Below, in pieces: positions 25,266 to 34,802 of a stretch of DNA of 51,638 nucleotides. Location: positions 1-51,638 of the forward strand of contig JAVYRX010000010.1 of NCBI GenBank assembly GCA_038729485.1. The letters run 5' to 3'. Position 1 is the stretch's first letter; each line of letters begins with the position of its first letter. The notes below the pieces were generated by a model that saw only the letters and a program-made list of their open reading frames with translations, was not told where the DNA came from and did no database searches. This stretch comes from GCA-001856825 sp038729485 (GTDB lineage Archaea; Thermoplasmatota; Thermoplasmata; Thermoplasmatales; GCA-001856825). The translations under genes were made by a program, and so were the position numbers.

Positions 25266-25541
25266 TTAATATTTACTTACACGAATTTTTTCGTAGTACA
25301 GCTTAAGCATCAGTATAGTTAAGCATAGAAGACCCGAGATAACGTTGGCGATAATTACTGGTACTGATCGTATCATGACTCCATAAATGACCCATAGAAT
25401 CATGCCGCCGAAGATAACCGAGAACATTATAGTTGAAATCTCATCTGCTTTCTTTTTTACATATATTTTGATGGCCTGTGGAACGAAGGAGGAGGTCGTT
25501 AGCGAGCCAGCAATCAAGCCTATTATAACAGCGGCATTCAC
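25266..25541 (-). CDS. SemiSWEET/PQ-loop sugar transporter
   Basis: A 91-residue membrane protein with three helices and the PQ motif (TSSFVPQAIKIY, about residues 16-27) in the first helix. This is the SemiSWEET build, which works as a dimer to let sugars move down their gradient. The start is a GTG; ATAAAAGTAAAT about 22 bases upstream could be its TATA. It is next to and on the same strand as an ABC sugar importer, which fits a sugar role. A weak 6-base hairpin lies in the gap after amt. Confidence 0.8.
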   Translation of the reverse strand: MNAAVIIGLIAGSLTTSSFVPQAIKIYVKKKADEISTIMFSVIFGGMILWVIYGVMIRSVPVIIANVISGLLCLTILMLKLYYEKIRVSKY

Positions 25542-25609
25542 AAATAATGGATTTACTTTTATGTATTAAGGATTGACAAATAAAATTTCGATGATTTTTA
25601 ATAGGTTGG

Positions 25610-26692
25610 TTACGATTCTCCCAGCAATTTTAACCTATCTGGTCTGTAATAATAGTTAAGGATTGTATCAATAGCGTAAGGAACATCACTAAATGCGAAC
25701 AGCTCGAGATCATCATTATCAACAGGAGCCACTATTATCTTAAAGGAACCGCCTGAATAGCTCGAAACCTTTACTTTAACCTTCCCCGCGCCGACATACC
25801 CTTCCAGCGAATCCTTTTGGGAAACTGCTATGTCCTCAGGTCTGAATCCTATTACATATGTGTTTCCCTGATCTATTTTTTTAGGCAGGATGAACGACAG
25901 GTTAGATATTATGGCCGTATTGTCGTTGTTGCTTAAAACGGCCCTAAACGAAATTATGTCTCCAACAAGCTTTGCGACTGCAAGAGTTTTCGGGTCATTA
26001 TATATCCTAAGAGGTGAATCAACTTGTTCGAATTTTCCCCGTACCAGGACCCCAGCCCTCTCTGCTATTGAGAAAATATCTGCCGGATCATGGGACACTA
26101 TGAGTGTTGTTACCTTCAGTCTATCCTGTATTCGTTTAACTAGAGCTCTGGCCCCATCCCTCATTGCGGCGTCAAGGTTGCTGAAGGGCTCATCGAGTAT
26201 CAAAATAGAAGGTTTCTTGACGAGCGCTCTAGCCAAAGCAACTCTCTGCTCTTGTCCTCCAGACATCTCCCTCGGATAATGGGTAAGAACTTCTTCAACT
26301 CCGAGAACCTTCGATATCTCGTGAACCATTTCCTCTATCTCTGTGTTTTTGAGGTGCCTTGACCTGAGGGGAAATGCTATATTCTCAAATCCCGTCATAT
26401 TTGGATAAAGAGCCCAGTTTTGAAAAACCATGCCTATGTTCCTATATTCTGGTAAAACGATCAATTTCCCTTTTGACGAAACAAGGCTGTCTCCAAAGTA
26501 AACGTTTCCATCAGTCGGGACGTCTAGGCCAGCAATTATTCTCATCAAGGTCGTCTTCCCAGCTCCACTTGGACCAACTATTCCAAATGACTCTCCACTC
26601 TTTACGATTATATTAACGTCATTCAGGGCTTTAACTTCCTTTTTCTTTGCACTGAAAACTTTTGTAACCGCCTCAACCTTTATGGTGACCAT
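25610..26692 (-). CDS. ABC sugar importer, ATP-binding subunit
   Basis: A 360-residue ATPase of the MalK/GlcV group. Walker A is GPSGAGKT (40-47), Q-loop Gln91, signature MSGGQ (143-147), Walker B ILILDEP (163-169) and switch His201. After residue 235 comes the regulatory OB/TOBE region with IGFRPEDIAV. It powers uptake by the two permeases encoded just upstream in the same operon; only two bases separate it from the second permease gene. MalK-type ATPases often serve several importers. Confidence 0.93.
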   Translation of the reverse strand: MVTIKVEAVTKVFSAKKKEVKALNDVNIIVKSGESFGIVGPSGAGKTTLMRIIAGLDVPTDGNVYFGDSLVSSKGKLIVLPEYRNIGMVFQNWALYPNMTGFENIAFPLRSRHLKNTEIEEMVHEISKVLGVEEVLTHYPREMSGGQEQRVALARALVKKPSILILDEPFSNLDAAMRDGARALVKRIQDRLKVTTLIVSHDPADIFSIAERAGVLVRGKFEQVDSPLRIYNDPKTLAVAKLVGDIISFRAVLSNNDNTAIISNLSFILPKKIDQGNTYVIGFRPEDIAVSQKDSLEGYVGAGKVKVKVSSYSGGSFKIIVAPVDNDDLELFAFSDVPYAIDTILNYYYRPDRLKLLGES

Positions 26693-26694
26693 TT

Positions 26695-27546
26695 TTAAAC
26701 ACCTTTCCCCCCAGACCCAAGGGCCATAAGGCCTCTTATAAAATACCTTCCCAGGAATATGAAGAGAACAAGAGGAACGAATGAGGCAATTATAGCAGCC
26801 GAAAAGGTTTCGTTATAAAGCGTCCCGAAACCTCCAGTGAAAGAGTCCACAGCGACGGAGACCAATTGAGACGAAGGATCGGTGACGAGTACCAGGGGCA
26901 GGAAAAACACATTCCACGACATTATGAATATGAATATAAGTGTGGCAATAAATCCAGGCATAACTGCAGGCATAATCACTCTGAAAAATATCCTTATGTC
27001 ACTCGCGCCATCCATCCTCGCTGCGTCAGTAAACCGTCCGGGGACAACTGCCATAAATATTGACATCAGAAGGGCTCCAGTAGGGAGGTAAAATATGAGA
27101 TATGCAAATAGAATACCCCAATATGTTCCCAATCCGCTTATTCCAACCATAAATCGAGTGAGAGGCATTAGTGTGGCCTGATAAGGGATGAATGTGCCTA
27201 GGGCAACGAGAACAAATCCCGCAGTACCGAAGTTCCTTACAGTCCTCGAAAATCCACTCGAAAGAATGTCGAAATAATACGCAGCCATGGAACCAAGTAC
27301 AGTGCTAATTATCGAAACCGGAAATATAACAAGAATGCTGTTCAGAACGGGTCCCTGAAGTCCGCTCCATGCTTCTCGGAATGCAAGAATACTGAATGAA
27401 GTTGGGGGAACAAGGGCCTTAGAAGTTAGGATATCAGTGTTACTCTTAAACCCATTAATTATCATAGTGTATGCCGGTATAAGCCATATGATCAAGGCAA
27501 AGATCAACACAATCTGGATGATAACAGCCTTAACGACCGGGCTCAT
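26695..27546 (-). CDS. ABC sugar importer, permease subunit (MalG-like)
   Basis: A 283-residue membrane subunit with six predicted helices and the EAA coupling loop DAARMDGASDIRIFFRVIMP (about residues 178-197) that docks on the ATPase. It belongs to the MalG-type carbohydrate uptake family (CUT1). The arrangement of binding protein, two permeases and ATPase in that order matches the archaeal glucose importer GlcSTUV of Sulfolobus, though other sugars are possible. Confidence 0.92.
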   Translation of the reverse strand: MSPVVKAVIIQIVLIFALIIWLIPAYTMIINGFKSNTDILTSKALVPPTSFSILAFREAWSGLQGPVLNSILVIFPVSIISTVLGSMAAYYFDILSSGFSRTVRNFGTAGFVLVALGTFIPYQATLMPLTRFMVGISGLGTYWGILFAYLIFYLPTGALLMSIFMAVVPGRFTDAARMDGASDIRIFFRVIMPAVMPGFIATLIFIFIMSWNVFFLPLVLVTDPSSQLVSVAVDSFTGGFGTLYNETFSAAIIASFVPLVLFIFLGRYFIRGLMALGSGGKGV

Positions 27547-27571
27547 CCTTCGCCTAGGGAGTGACGAATAT

Positions 27572-28429
27572 TCAGTGATGTGTCCACCTCCTCATACCCA
27601 GAACTGCGTAAGGAACCACAACGGCAAGAGCAATGACAACAACTATTGTCGATACAACAGCGGAGTTTGCGAAATAAGATGTAGAGAACTCGTAATACTG
27701 ATAAACGAGCATCGTCTGAAGATATATGTTTGACGATCCTCCGGAAACTACGAATGGAAGGCTAAATACTCTGAAAGAAAATAGGAACAGAAGAGCAGTA
27801 GACACAATGAAGCTGTTCATGGAGTTGGGGACCAAGATCCTGAAAAATATCCTAAAATATGATGCACCATCTGTCCTGGCTGCCTCAGTTATTGACTTGT
27901 CTACATTCATAAATGAAGCCAAGTAGAAAAGAACAGCAATTCCAGAGTAAGCCCAGATAACAATTATTATGAGGCTTGGCAAAACGGTCTTAGTCGATGC
28001 AAACCAGGTCGATGTGGGCAAATGCAAAATGGATAGTAGGTAATTGACACCTATGTTTGGATTAAAAAGCCATAAAAATATAAGGCCGTTCGCTGACATC
28101 GAAATTGTTAGGGGATATATGAAAATAGACATGTACGATATCTTGACCCTGTTATTCTGAATAGAATAAAGCAGGCCAGCAATTAGAAGTCCTATCAAAT
28201 TACCTGCAATAACCAAAGATGCAGAAATTAAGATGGAATGCTCCAGTGAATTCTTGAAGAAGAACGATGTTACAATCTTTGAATAGCTCTCAAAGCCTAC
28301 GAATCTAGGAAAGGGGTTTAGTATAGACCAATTGGTGAATGAAAAATAGACATTCCACAATAATAGATAAAGCAAAACAGCAGAAAAAAATAAAACAGGA
28401 ATAGAAAATAAAAAAGTGCTCCTTCTCAT
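27572..28429 (-). CDS. ABC sugar importer, permease subunit (MalF-like)
   Basis: A 285-residue membrane subunit with about six helices and the EAA loop EAARTDGASYFRIFFRILVP (about residues 181-200). It pairs with the MalG-like subunit to form the channel. It is short compared with bacterial MalF, as usual for archaeal sugar permeases. It starts six bases after the binding-protein gene and ends 25 bases before the second permease gene. Confidence 0.92.
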   Translation of the reverse strand: MRRSTFLFSIPVLFFSAVLLYLLLWNVYFSFTNWSILNPFPRFVGFESYSKIVTSFFFKNSLEHSILISASLVIAGNLIGLLIAGLLYSIQNNRVKISYMSIFIYPLTISMSANGLIFLWLFNPNIGVNYLLSILHLPTSTWFASTKTVLPSLIIIVIWAYSGIAVLFYLASFMNVDKSITEAARTDGASYFRIFFRILVPNSMNSFIVSTALLFLFSFRVFSLPFVVSGGSSNIYLQTMLVYQYYEFSTSYFANSAVVSTIVVVIALAVVVPYAVLGMRRWTHH

Positions 28430-28435
28430 TCAGTT

Positions 28436-30067
28436 TTAGCCCCTAATCGCACCGTGCCTAAGTGTATTGAATGATGGGTATACGACCGCAGCTTTGAATG
28501 GATAGTTGCCTATTGGGACAGAAGAAGAATGAATTGCTGGTTGCTGTGAAACTGGTTGACTTGGAGAATAGGAATGCCCAAAGTTAACCGCTTTTGAGCC
28601 AGAACCTGTAGCATTAAATGTTGAATTAGCCCAGGGGGGTAAATATCCTGCAAAAGGTGCTCCGGGGAATCCGAGATATCCAAGATGTTCGGAATTTGCC
28701 GAAAGCCATGATTGTTCTTCTACAGAGACTTCAGATTTCACCTGTGAATTCCAGCTTGAAATGTCAGGGGAACCGCTCGACTCAAGTGTAATCAAAGCAC
28801 CTGTCAGAGTTGTATATGGGCTGGCGAATAGGCCTCCATCAGACAGCGCATAGACAAAATCAGAGGAGGGAGTGCTTATAAGTTTCTGATACATATACCA
28901 TTGTTCAGGTGTATTGTAATAATCAGTTGTAACATTGTTCCAGTATGAAATTCCCTTCCATTGGGTCCATATTTTATCACCAGTATAAGATGTCCAGTAC
29001 TTTACAAACTTTACACCCGCTGCTTCTGTCGGTCCAGTTGGAACGCCTATTGCGTCTAGGTTCACTACAAAGTAACTGCTGGTACCTGGGAATGACTCAA
29101 CTAGAACCGTTACATTGCTCTGGTTAACATATGGTGCGACAGCTGGATATGAGGTTGTGTTCATGAAGTCATACATGTAATTAGTGACAAAGTCACCGGC
29201 AGTAAGGAATGCTATATGCCCATCAACAAGTTCAGATGCCATTTGGGTCCAAGACATAGATTGCCAGCCCGGGTAATCGTATTGAGACTCTGCTACGAAT
29301 ATCTGGTCAGTTTCGTTTATAATGCTCTGCACCTGAGGACTGGATGTATTAAGTGTTCCATAAGTGAATTCATTGTACAATTTGGGCCCTGCAAGCGCCA
29401 GGAAATTGTTTTCCCATAGTTGAAGTTGTGCCCATCCTCCTTCGTTCGCAGATATTCCCCAAGGTGCCTCGGTTGAATTGTAAAATCCATCTTTCACAAG
29501 CTGTTTTGTCTCGTTCAAGAGTTGCATCTCATTCGTTGGTAAAGGTAAGCCGTAATGCTGGAGGACATTTTTGTTTATGTATAATAGACCCATAGTATGC
29601 ACTTCTACCGGCATTGAAAGGAGTACTCCGTTCATTGCACCTGCTTCAAAGGCAGAGGGAACAACGTGTCCTGCTAGGTTGTCCTCGTAGTACGAAGTCC
29701 AATTGTAAAAGCCATTCACACCCTGGGGGTCAACGCTAACGTAGCTGTAGGTCCACGGTCCGTAATGGGTTTGGAACGCATCTGGAGGTTTTCCTGCAGA
29801 AATTAGTGACATAACTGCTATCAGAGAGTTGTCCCCGCCACCTCCAGGAGACACCTCTTCCGTCACCGTATACCCCGGATTGGCACTTTCAAAACCGGGG
29901 ATTAGGTGATTAAGGGCTACCTTTCCAGTTGTCGCCCACCACGTATAAAGAACTACGTTTTGCGAAGTTGTTGTTGGCCTCGTAAGTTCATATCCTGCAA
30001 TGCTTCCTGCAACTATAACAACAACGACCACCACTATTACAACAATCGCTGTTTTACTTAGTGCCAT
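28436..30067 (-). CDS. ABC sugar importer, membrane-anchored substrate-binding protein
   Basis: A 543-residue extracellular binding protein. One N-terminal hydrophobic helix (about residues 7-28) anchors it. A mature part begins with VVLYTWWATTGKVALNHLIP, typical of sugar-binding cluster 1 proteins, and GGGGDNSLIAVMSLISAGKPPD follows. It is rich in Ser, Thr, Asn and aromatic residues, with several possible N-glycosylation sites, as expected outside an acidophile. The overall pattern resembles the Sulfolobus glucose-binding protein GlcS. First gene of the importer operon; GGTG about eight bases before the ATG is a possible ribosome binding site. Confidence 0.88.
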   Translation of the reverse strand: MALSKTAIVVIVVVVVVIVAGSIAGYELTRPTTTSQNVVLYTWWATTGKVALNHLIPGFESANPGYTVTEEVSPGGGGDNSLIAVMSLISAGKPPDAFQTHYGPWTYSYVSVDPQGVNGFYNWTSYYEDNLAGHVVPSAFEAGAMNGVLLSMPVEVHTMGLLYINKNVLQHYGLPLPTNEMQLLNETKQLVKDGFYNSTEAPWGISANEGGWAQLQLWENNFLALAGPKLYNEFTYGTLNTSSPQVQSIINETDQIFVAESQYDYPGWQSMSWTQMASELVDGHIAFLTAGDFVTNYMYDFMNTTSYPAVAPYVNQSNVTVLVESFPGTSSYFVVNLDAIGVPTGPTEAAGVKFVKYWTSYTGDKIWTQWKGISYWNNVTTDYYNTPEQWYMYQKLISTPSSDFVYALSDGGLFASPYTTLTGALITLESSGSPDISSWNSQVKSEVSVEEQSWLSANSEHLGYLGFPGAPFAGYLPPWANSTFNATGSGSKAVNFGHSYSPSQPVSQQPAIHSSSVPIGNYPFKAAVVYPSFNTLRHGAIRG

Positions 30068-30446
30068 AAAATTGCACCTAAAATAATACGCAAATGTATC
30101 ATAAAAATTTTTTCCTGCATGACTTACAACAGAAAGACGTATGGCATCCCATTAGTAGCTGTTTCGTCATCTTCAAAATTGCTCAATATATTCTATATAA
30201 AATGGATTAGAGACTGAGGATGCAATCTTTATTCAGGATTGGTAGTCTTGTGATCTATAGGGTATGACCATTAATGAATTGGAAAGTTGATTCATTTAAT
30301 AGTAAATCCTCCTTTTCATAAAACGAAAACTCAGGTTGTATAGAAATGAAATACTAAGATCATATGCTCAAAAGCTTGGAAATTGACCAAATTTAGCTCA
30401 TGCCCTAAATATATATCCAAGTACATTATTGTATGTTGAAATATGT
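30068..30446. promoter_or_regulatory. Divergent promoter region: sugar importer / HTH-CBS regulator
   Basis: This 379-base gap has no gene. It must hold the importer promoter on the minus strand (AT-rich near 30080-30115) and the regulator promoter on the plus strand (TAAATATATAT at 30405-30415). A near-perfect inverted repeat, ATTAATGAAT (30270-30279) and ATTCATTTAAT (30290-30300), could be an operator. Confidence 0.4.
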
Positions 30447-31010
30447 ATGATGCCAGGCCTTAATGAAATTAAGAGGCTGAGAGAAAAGCTTAACATAACC
30501 CAGAAAGAGCTTTCAAACATGTCAGGCTTTAGTCAATCTTACATTGCTAGGTTAGAAAGAAATGAGTTAAACCCTACGTATGAAAGCGTCAGGAAAATTT
30601 TTGACGTGCTAGAGGGAGAACTGACCAAAAGGGAAGGATTTGTCAAGAGGGCCAGAGATATAATGACCCAAAATATAATATCAGTCGGAAGCAAAGACAG
30701 GTTGAGTAAGGCTATAAGGAGACTTTCAGACTATGGCTTCTCGCAATTGCCCGTAATAGATCAAGGGGTAAGTGTTGGAAGCATAACAGACAACATAATA
30801 AGGGATGTTATTTCCAAGTACGAGACTCATGACAAAATAAAAGGGATCTACGTGAAAGAGGTAATGGGGGAACCATTTCCTCAAATTTCGGAAAATGCAC
30901 CAGTAAAAATAATTTCGTATCTCCTCACGGGATATCAAGCGGTTCTTGTAAATAAAGAGGGCAAAATAGTAGGTATAGTTACAAAATCAGATCTACTTAA
31001 AACTGTTTAA
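30447..31010 (+). CDS. Transcriptional regulator: HTH plus CBS pair
   Basis: A 187-residue protein. A Cro/C1-type helix-turn-helix spans about residues 5-55 (LREKLNITQKELSNMSGFSQ), and two CBS repeats follow (about 68-120 and 128-185), beginning ARDIMTQNIISV and KEVMGEPFPQIS. Archaeal proteins of this build are predicted regulators whose CBS pair senses a nucleotide or S-adenosylmethionine. A start at 30447 (or 30450) is preferred to an upstream TTG. It diverges from the sugar importer and converges on metX, so it could govern either; the sequence does not decide. Confidence 0.8.
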   Translation: MMPGLNEIKRLREKLNITQKELSNMSGFSQSYIARLERNELNPTYESVRKIFDVLEGELTKREGFVKRARDIMTQNIISVGSKDRLSKAIRRLSDYGFSQLPVIDQGVSVGSITDNIIRDVISKYETHDKIKGIYVKEVMGEPFPQISENAPVKIISYLLTGYQAVLVNKEGKIVGIVTKSDLLKTV

Positions 31011-31028
31011 CCACGGCCATTCTGACAA

Positions 31029-32176
31029 CTAATTTTGATCCTCCAGTTTCACAGAATTTTCGTCTGCCACAAGATTAAGAAATTGAGAGATTTTTGAGGC
31101 CTCTGTATTCGTATCAATCAAGAAAGAATCATGTCCATAGGGAGATTCTATCTCTATATGCTCGGCAAGGGCCCCATGAGATTTTGGCGCATATGTTATT
31201 TCCATATTTTGTGACAACGGATATAGCCAATCTGAGCTAAATGATATAGTAAGAACTCTCTTCCCATCGAGATATTTTAGATCTTCGTATGATATTTCGA
31301 AAGTATCTATTGCCTTTATCAGGTAAAGGTATGAATTAGCGTCGAATCTCTTTGTAAAGCTTTCACCTTTATTCCCGAGATATCTCTCCACTTCAAACAT
31401 CGGTTGCAATAAGCTTCCATCCTTAGACTCAAGAATTCTCCTCCCGAATTTCATTTGCATAGCCGTGGGACTCAGATAAGTTATGTGCCCCGCCATCCGC
31501 GCAATGGCTAAACCTAAATTTGGACGGCTTAGGGAGTAGTAATTCCCGCCATTCCAGTTGGGGTCAGAGATAATTGCCATCCTCCCCATCTCATTGAATG
31601 CAATTTGCAAAGGGGTATGTTTTGAAGCTGTGGCTATCGGTATTGCAGATTTAACCCTGTTAGGGTATGACTTCATCCATTGTAGCACCTGCATTCCTTC
31701 CATAGATCCATCTACAACAAAGAGAATGTCTCTAATTCCAAAACGGTCAAGGAGGATAGCCTGTGCGTTTACCATGTCCTCAACCGATATTTGAGGGAAG
31801 TTCATAGCGTACCTCTCTCCAGTTAAAGGATTAGTTGAGGACGGGCCAGTTGAACCTCCACACCCCCTATGACGTTTGAGCTAATTACAAAGAATTTATC
31901 TGTATCTATACCCTTTCCCGGACCTATTAAATTGTCCCACCAGCCCAGTCTGCCTTTTTCGCTACTAATGCCAGAAGCATGAGCATCCCCGGAGAGTGCA
32001 TGACAAACCAAGAGACAGTTTGATCTGTCTTCGTTGAGCTTTCGATAAGTTTCGAAAGCAATATTCAAGGGTGCTAATTTCTTTCCCTATGACAAGTTGA
32101 ACGTCTCATCTTCGTTGATAATTTTTAATGTCTTCGTTGCTGTTGCCTGATGGAAGCTTGTCTCTGAGTTTACCAT
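31029..32176 (-). pseudogene. metX: Homoserine O-acetyltransferase, broken
   Basis: The alpha/beta-hydrolase-fold enzyme that acetylates homoserine in methionine synthesis, here disrupted. Reading starts at 32176 (MVNSETSFHQ). Codon 30 is TAG (32089-32087), where the family has a normal residue before the GKKLAPLNIAFETY segment. A second lesion is a lost base in the C5 run at 31863-31867: the frame shifts so that the expected CGGSTGPSSTNPLTGERYAM is read out of phase. The nucleophile elbow GGSMGG has become DGSMEG. The remaining sequence (CHALSGDAHASG, HDSFL) is still close to the family, so decay is recent. It follows metY by 15 bases. Confidence 0.85.
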
Positions 32177-32191
32177 ATTCCATTTCCCTTC

Positions 32192-33503
32192 TTATTGTTT
32201 AGCATTTTTCAATGCTTGGTCAAGATCGTCTAGTATGTCTTCTATTTCTTCGAGTCCCACCGACAGCCTTATGTAATCATCAGTTATCCCCGTTTCAGAT
32301 CTCTCCTGTTCGGTAAGTTGTTGATGAGTGGTGGAAGCCGGGTGAACGACTAGGCTTTTTGTGTCACCAATGTTAGCTAGATGAGAAAAGAGTCTGACAG
32401 AACTTATAAACCTCCTGCCGGCCTCTAGGCCTCCCTTGATCCCGAATCCCACAAGTCCGCCATAATTTTCTTTGATATACTTTCTAGCTAATTGATGGCT
32501 TGGATGGTTGGTAAGTCCTGGATATGTCACCAAATTGACGTACGGATGATCATTCAAATATTTTGCGACTTCCAATGCATTTTTAGAGTGTTTTTTCTGT
32601 CTAAGCTCCAGCGTTTCAAGACCTTGAAGGAATAGGAAGGAATTAAATGGACTAAGGCAAAGCCCAAGATCTCGCAGTAAAATGGCACGCACTTTCATCG
32701 CATAAGTTATGTTTCCTATTCCTTCGACATTGCCGAACCTTTCGTGGAACTTCAACCCATGATAACTGGGATCAGGTCCTACAAAGTCTGGAAATTTTCC
32801 ATTTCCCCAATCAAACTTTCCAGAATCTGTAATTACTCCCCCTATTGAAGTTCTGTGGCCTCCTATGTATTTTGTTGCAGATGATACAACTATGTCTGCA
32901 CCAAATTGTATGGGCTTAACAATCCCCACTCCAACAGTGTTATCAACTACTAATGGCACGCCAGCATCGTGTGAAATCTCAGCAAGTTTTTTTAAGTCTG
33001 GAACATCTAGTTTTGGATTCCCCAGTGTTTCGACATAAATACCCTTTGTTTTTTGGTTTATTGCGCGCAGAAAATCCTGAGGTCTTGAAGTATCTACAAA
33101 AGTTACGCTCCTGCCAAGTTTTGGAAATGTATAATGAAACAACTCATAGATTCCCCCCATAAAGGCTATTTCCTGATACGAAGTTGTCACCCGGATTGGA
33201 AAGTGTGAGAAGAGCTAAGGATATGGCTGCCTGACCAGATGCTAAGGCTACTGAGGCAGAACCTCCCTCAATGGCAGTAATCCTATTTTCAAAAACGTCA
33301 GTAGTTGGGTTGGTTATGCGAGTGTAGATATTTCCAAATTTTGCGAGTGAGAACAGGGAGGAGGATTCTTCGCTGCTTTCAAATACATAAGAAGCCGTCT
33401 GGTAAATAGGAACTGCTCTTGAGCCCGTTGCGCTATCCGCTTTCTCCTGTCCCGGATGAATTTCTACCGTTGATTCACCTTTTTTATTCGTTTCTGTTTT
33501 CAC
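32192..33503 (-). pseudogene. metY: O-acetylhomoserine sulfhydrylase, frameshifted
   Basis: A PLP enzyme of the Cys/Met metabolism family that makes homocysteine from O-acetylhomoserine and sulfide. The N-terminal 118 residues (33503-33147) and the C-terminal part are in different frames. The break is at a six-base C run (33153-33158; G6 on the coding strand): with five G the reading would continue as SLYGGIYELFHYTFPK. The PLP lysine site SSATKYIGGH and all later family motifs are intact. This single lesion could be a sequencing error, but the neighbouring metX, asd and kinase genes carry further damage. Start is GTG at 33503. Confidence 0.85.
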
Positions 33504-33779
33504 CTTTAGCTGTTGTATAGCAATACGTACTGTAAATAATTTTCGTTAATATTATGCTTATTGGTAATCAGAACAATAAAGACTAGTACGAGGTTATTGC
33601 GGACTTAAGCGGCGACCAGGGGTTTTAGCGATGAATAATAATATTAAGATATTTTATTGATACGACTAATAGGTATGAAATTATACTCCGAAATTCATGT
33701 TGGTGAAATCTGGAAACACAGGTTGCCTGTGTTGACATCCGATCTGAAGTTTCGCACTAGGGGTCATCGTAGCTGAAAG

Positions 33780-34795
33780 AATTGGGCGTTTCAGTCCTTG
33801 GAGATACCGATCTTTCTAGTGTGACCGCCCTTCAGATGTTATCGAGACGTCCTTTTATAAAAGTGAATAGAATATACGCATGGGAAAGTCTGCAGGGGTA
33901 AGACTTGAAGACAACCCTAGATTACATTCTGAAGATTTATCCGGCGAAACTTTAAGCACTAAGGCAAGGGCTCTAGATAGAACCGTGAGCAGGGACGACT
34001 CTGATTACTCTCTATCCTTTTTCCCCCGAAGTGTTGCAAGCATATATTAGGAGATGCTTAGAAGAAACGATAAGAATGTGGTGACAAACTTGTCCGCATT
34101 CAGGATGGATAAGTCTGTCCCCATAATAGTACCTGAAATAAATGAAAACATCTAGGAATTCTTGGAAAGAACGGCTGGATTCTCGCTAATGGAAATCGCA
34201 CGAGAATAGGTCTTGCGCTTACCTTTGCTCTCCTTAAACTTCTAGGCATAGAAGAGATATTTGTCACCACATTTGAATCCGTTTAAAGCGACGGATATAA
34301 CGGGTTCCTTCACTCGGCATACTAGGTAATTTAAAGCCTTATATGGAGGAAGAGAAAATATCTGAGGAGACAAGAAAAATATTCGGATCTTTGAAAGATA
34401 AAGAAATATTATATGCAGATATGAAAATATTCCACACGGCCACAAGAGATCCAATCAGGATTGGCCACTTCGGCTCTGTAGTAGTGAAGCTCCGAAGTTA
34501 GTTAGAAATATGGGATGTGAAAAATGTAATATTAAGCTTCAAAAGACCGCCGGCCCTTAGTTTTTCCCCTATTGCCCAAGAACGACTGTTGGTGTTTATG
34601 ACAAAAAAGAAGGAACTCTAGCTTTCTTCATACATGGAGCTAGGATCACCATTTCTGGCAAGGGGAATGAATGTCGCACCGGGAAGACTGAGAAAGGACG
34701 ATAATTATCTGTCTTACGTTCTTTAACAAACAATCCGGTTAGGAGTGCGGCCGGAAATACAATTCTTAACACCAAGCTGGCTTCAAGCATCGAAA
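33780..34795 (+). pseudogene. asd: Aspartate-semialdehyde dehydrogenase, heavily decayed
   Basis: Fragments in several plus-strand frames follow the archaeal ASADH order. First GVSVLGDTDLSSVTALQMLS, where the cofactor loop GATGxVGQ has lost its glycines. Then ALDRTVSRDDSDYSLSFFPR, then SAFRMDKSVPIIVPEIN. Then GWILANGNRTRIGLAL, which should be NPNCTT: the catalytic Cys codon is CGC (Arg) at 34197-34199. Last VRSAAGNTILNTKLA, matching the VRGAAGxSxLNAEL end. Many stops and frameshifts separate the pieces. The enzyme normally makes aspartate semialdehyde for threonine, methionine and lysine synthesis. The start and end are approximate. Confidence 0.82.
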
Positions 34796-34802
34796 CACGA
34801 AT

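Noticed and set aside
21849..25600. Right-hand attachment repeat of the tRNA 3' end
   Set aside because: No copy of AAATCCGGGCAGCC or a close match was seen on reading; the claim was left open rather than made.
32087..32089. TAG in metX as a pyrrolysine codon
   Set aside because: Pyrrolysine is not known in this enzyme and the gene has a second, independent frameshift plus a changed nucleophile elbow.
33675..33776. 33-residue frame before asd
   Set aside because: No recognisable similarity and inside a decayed locus; not listed as a gene.
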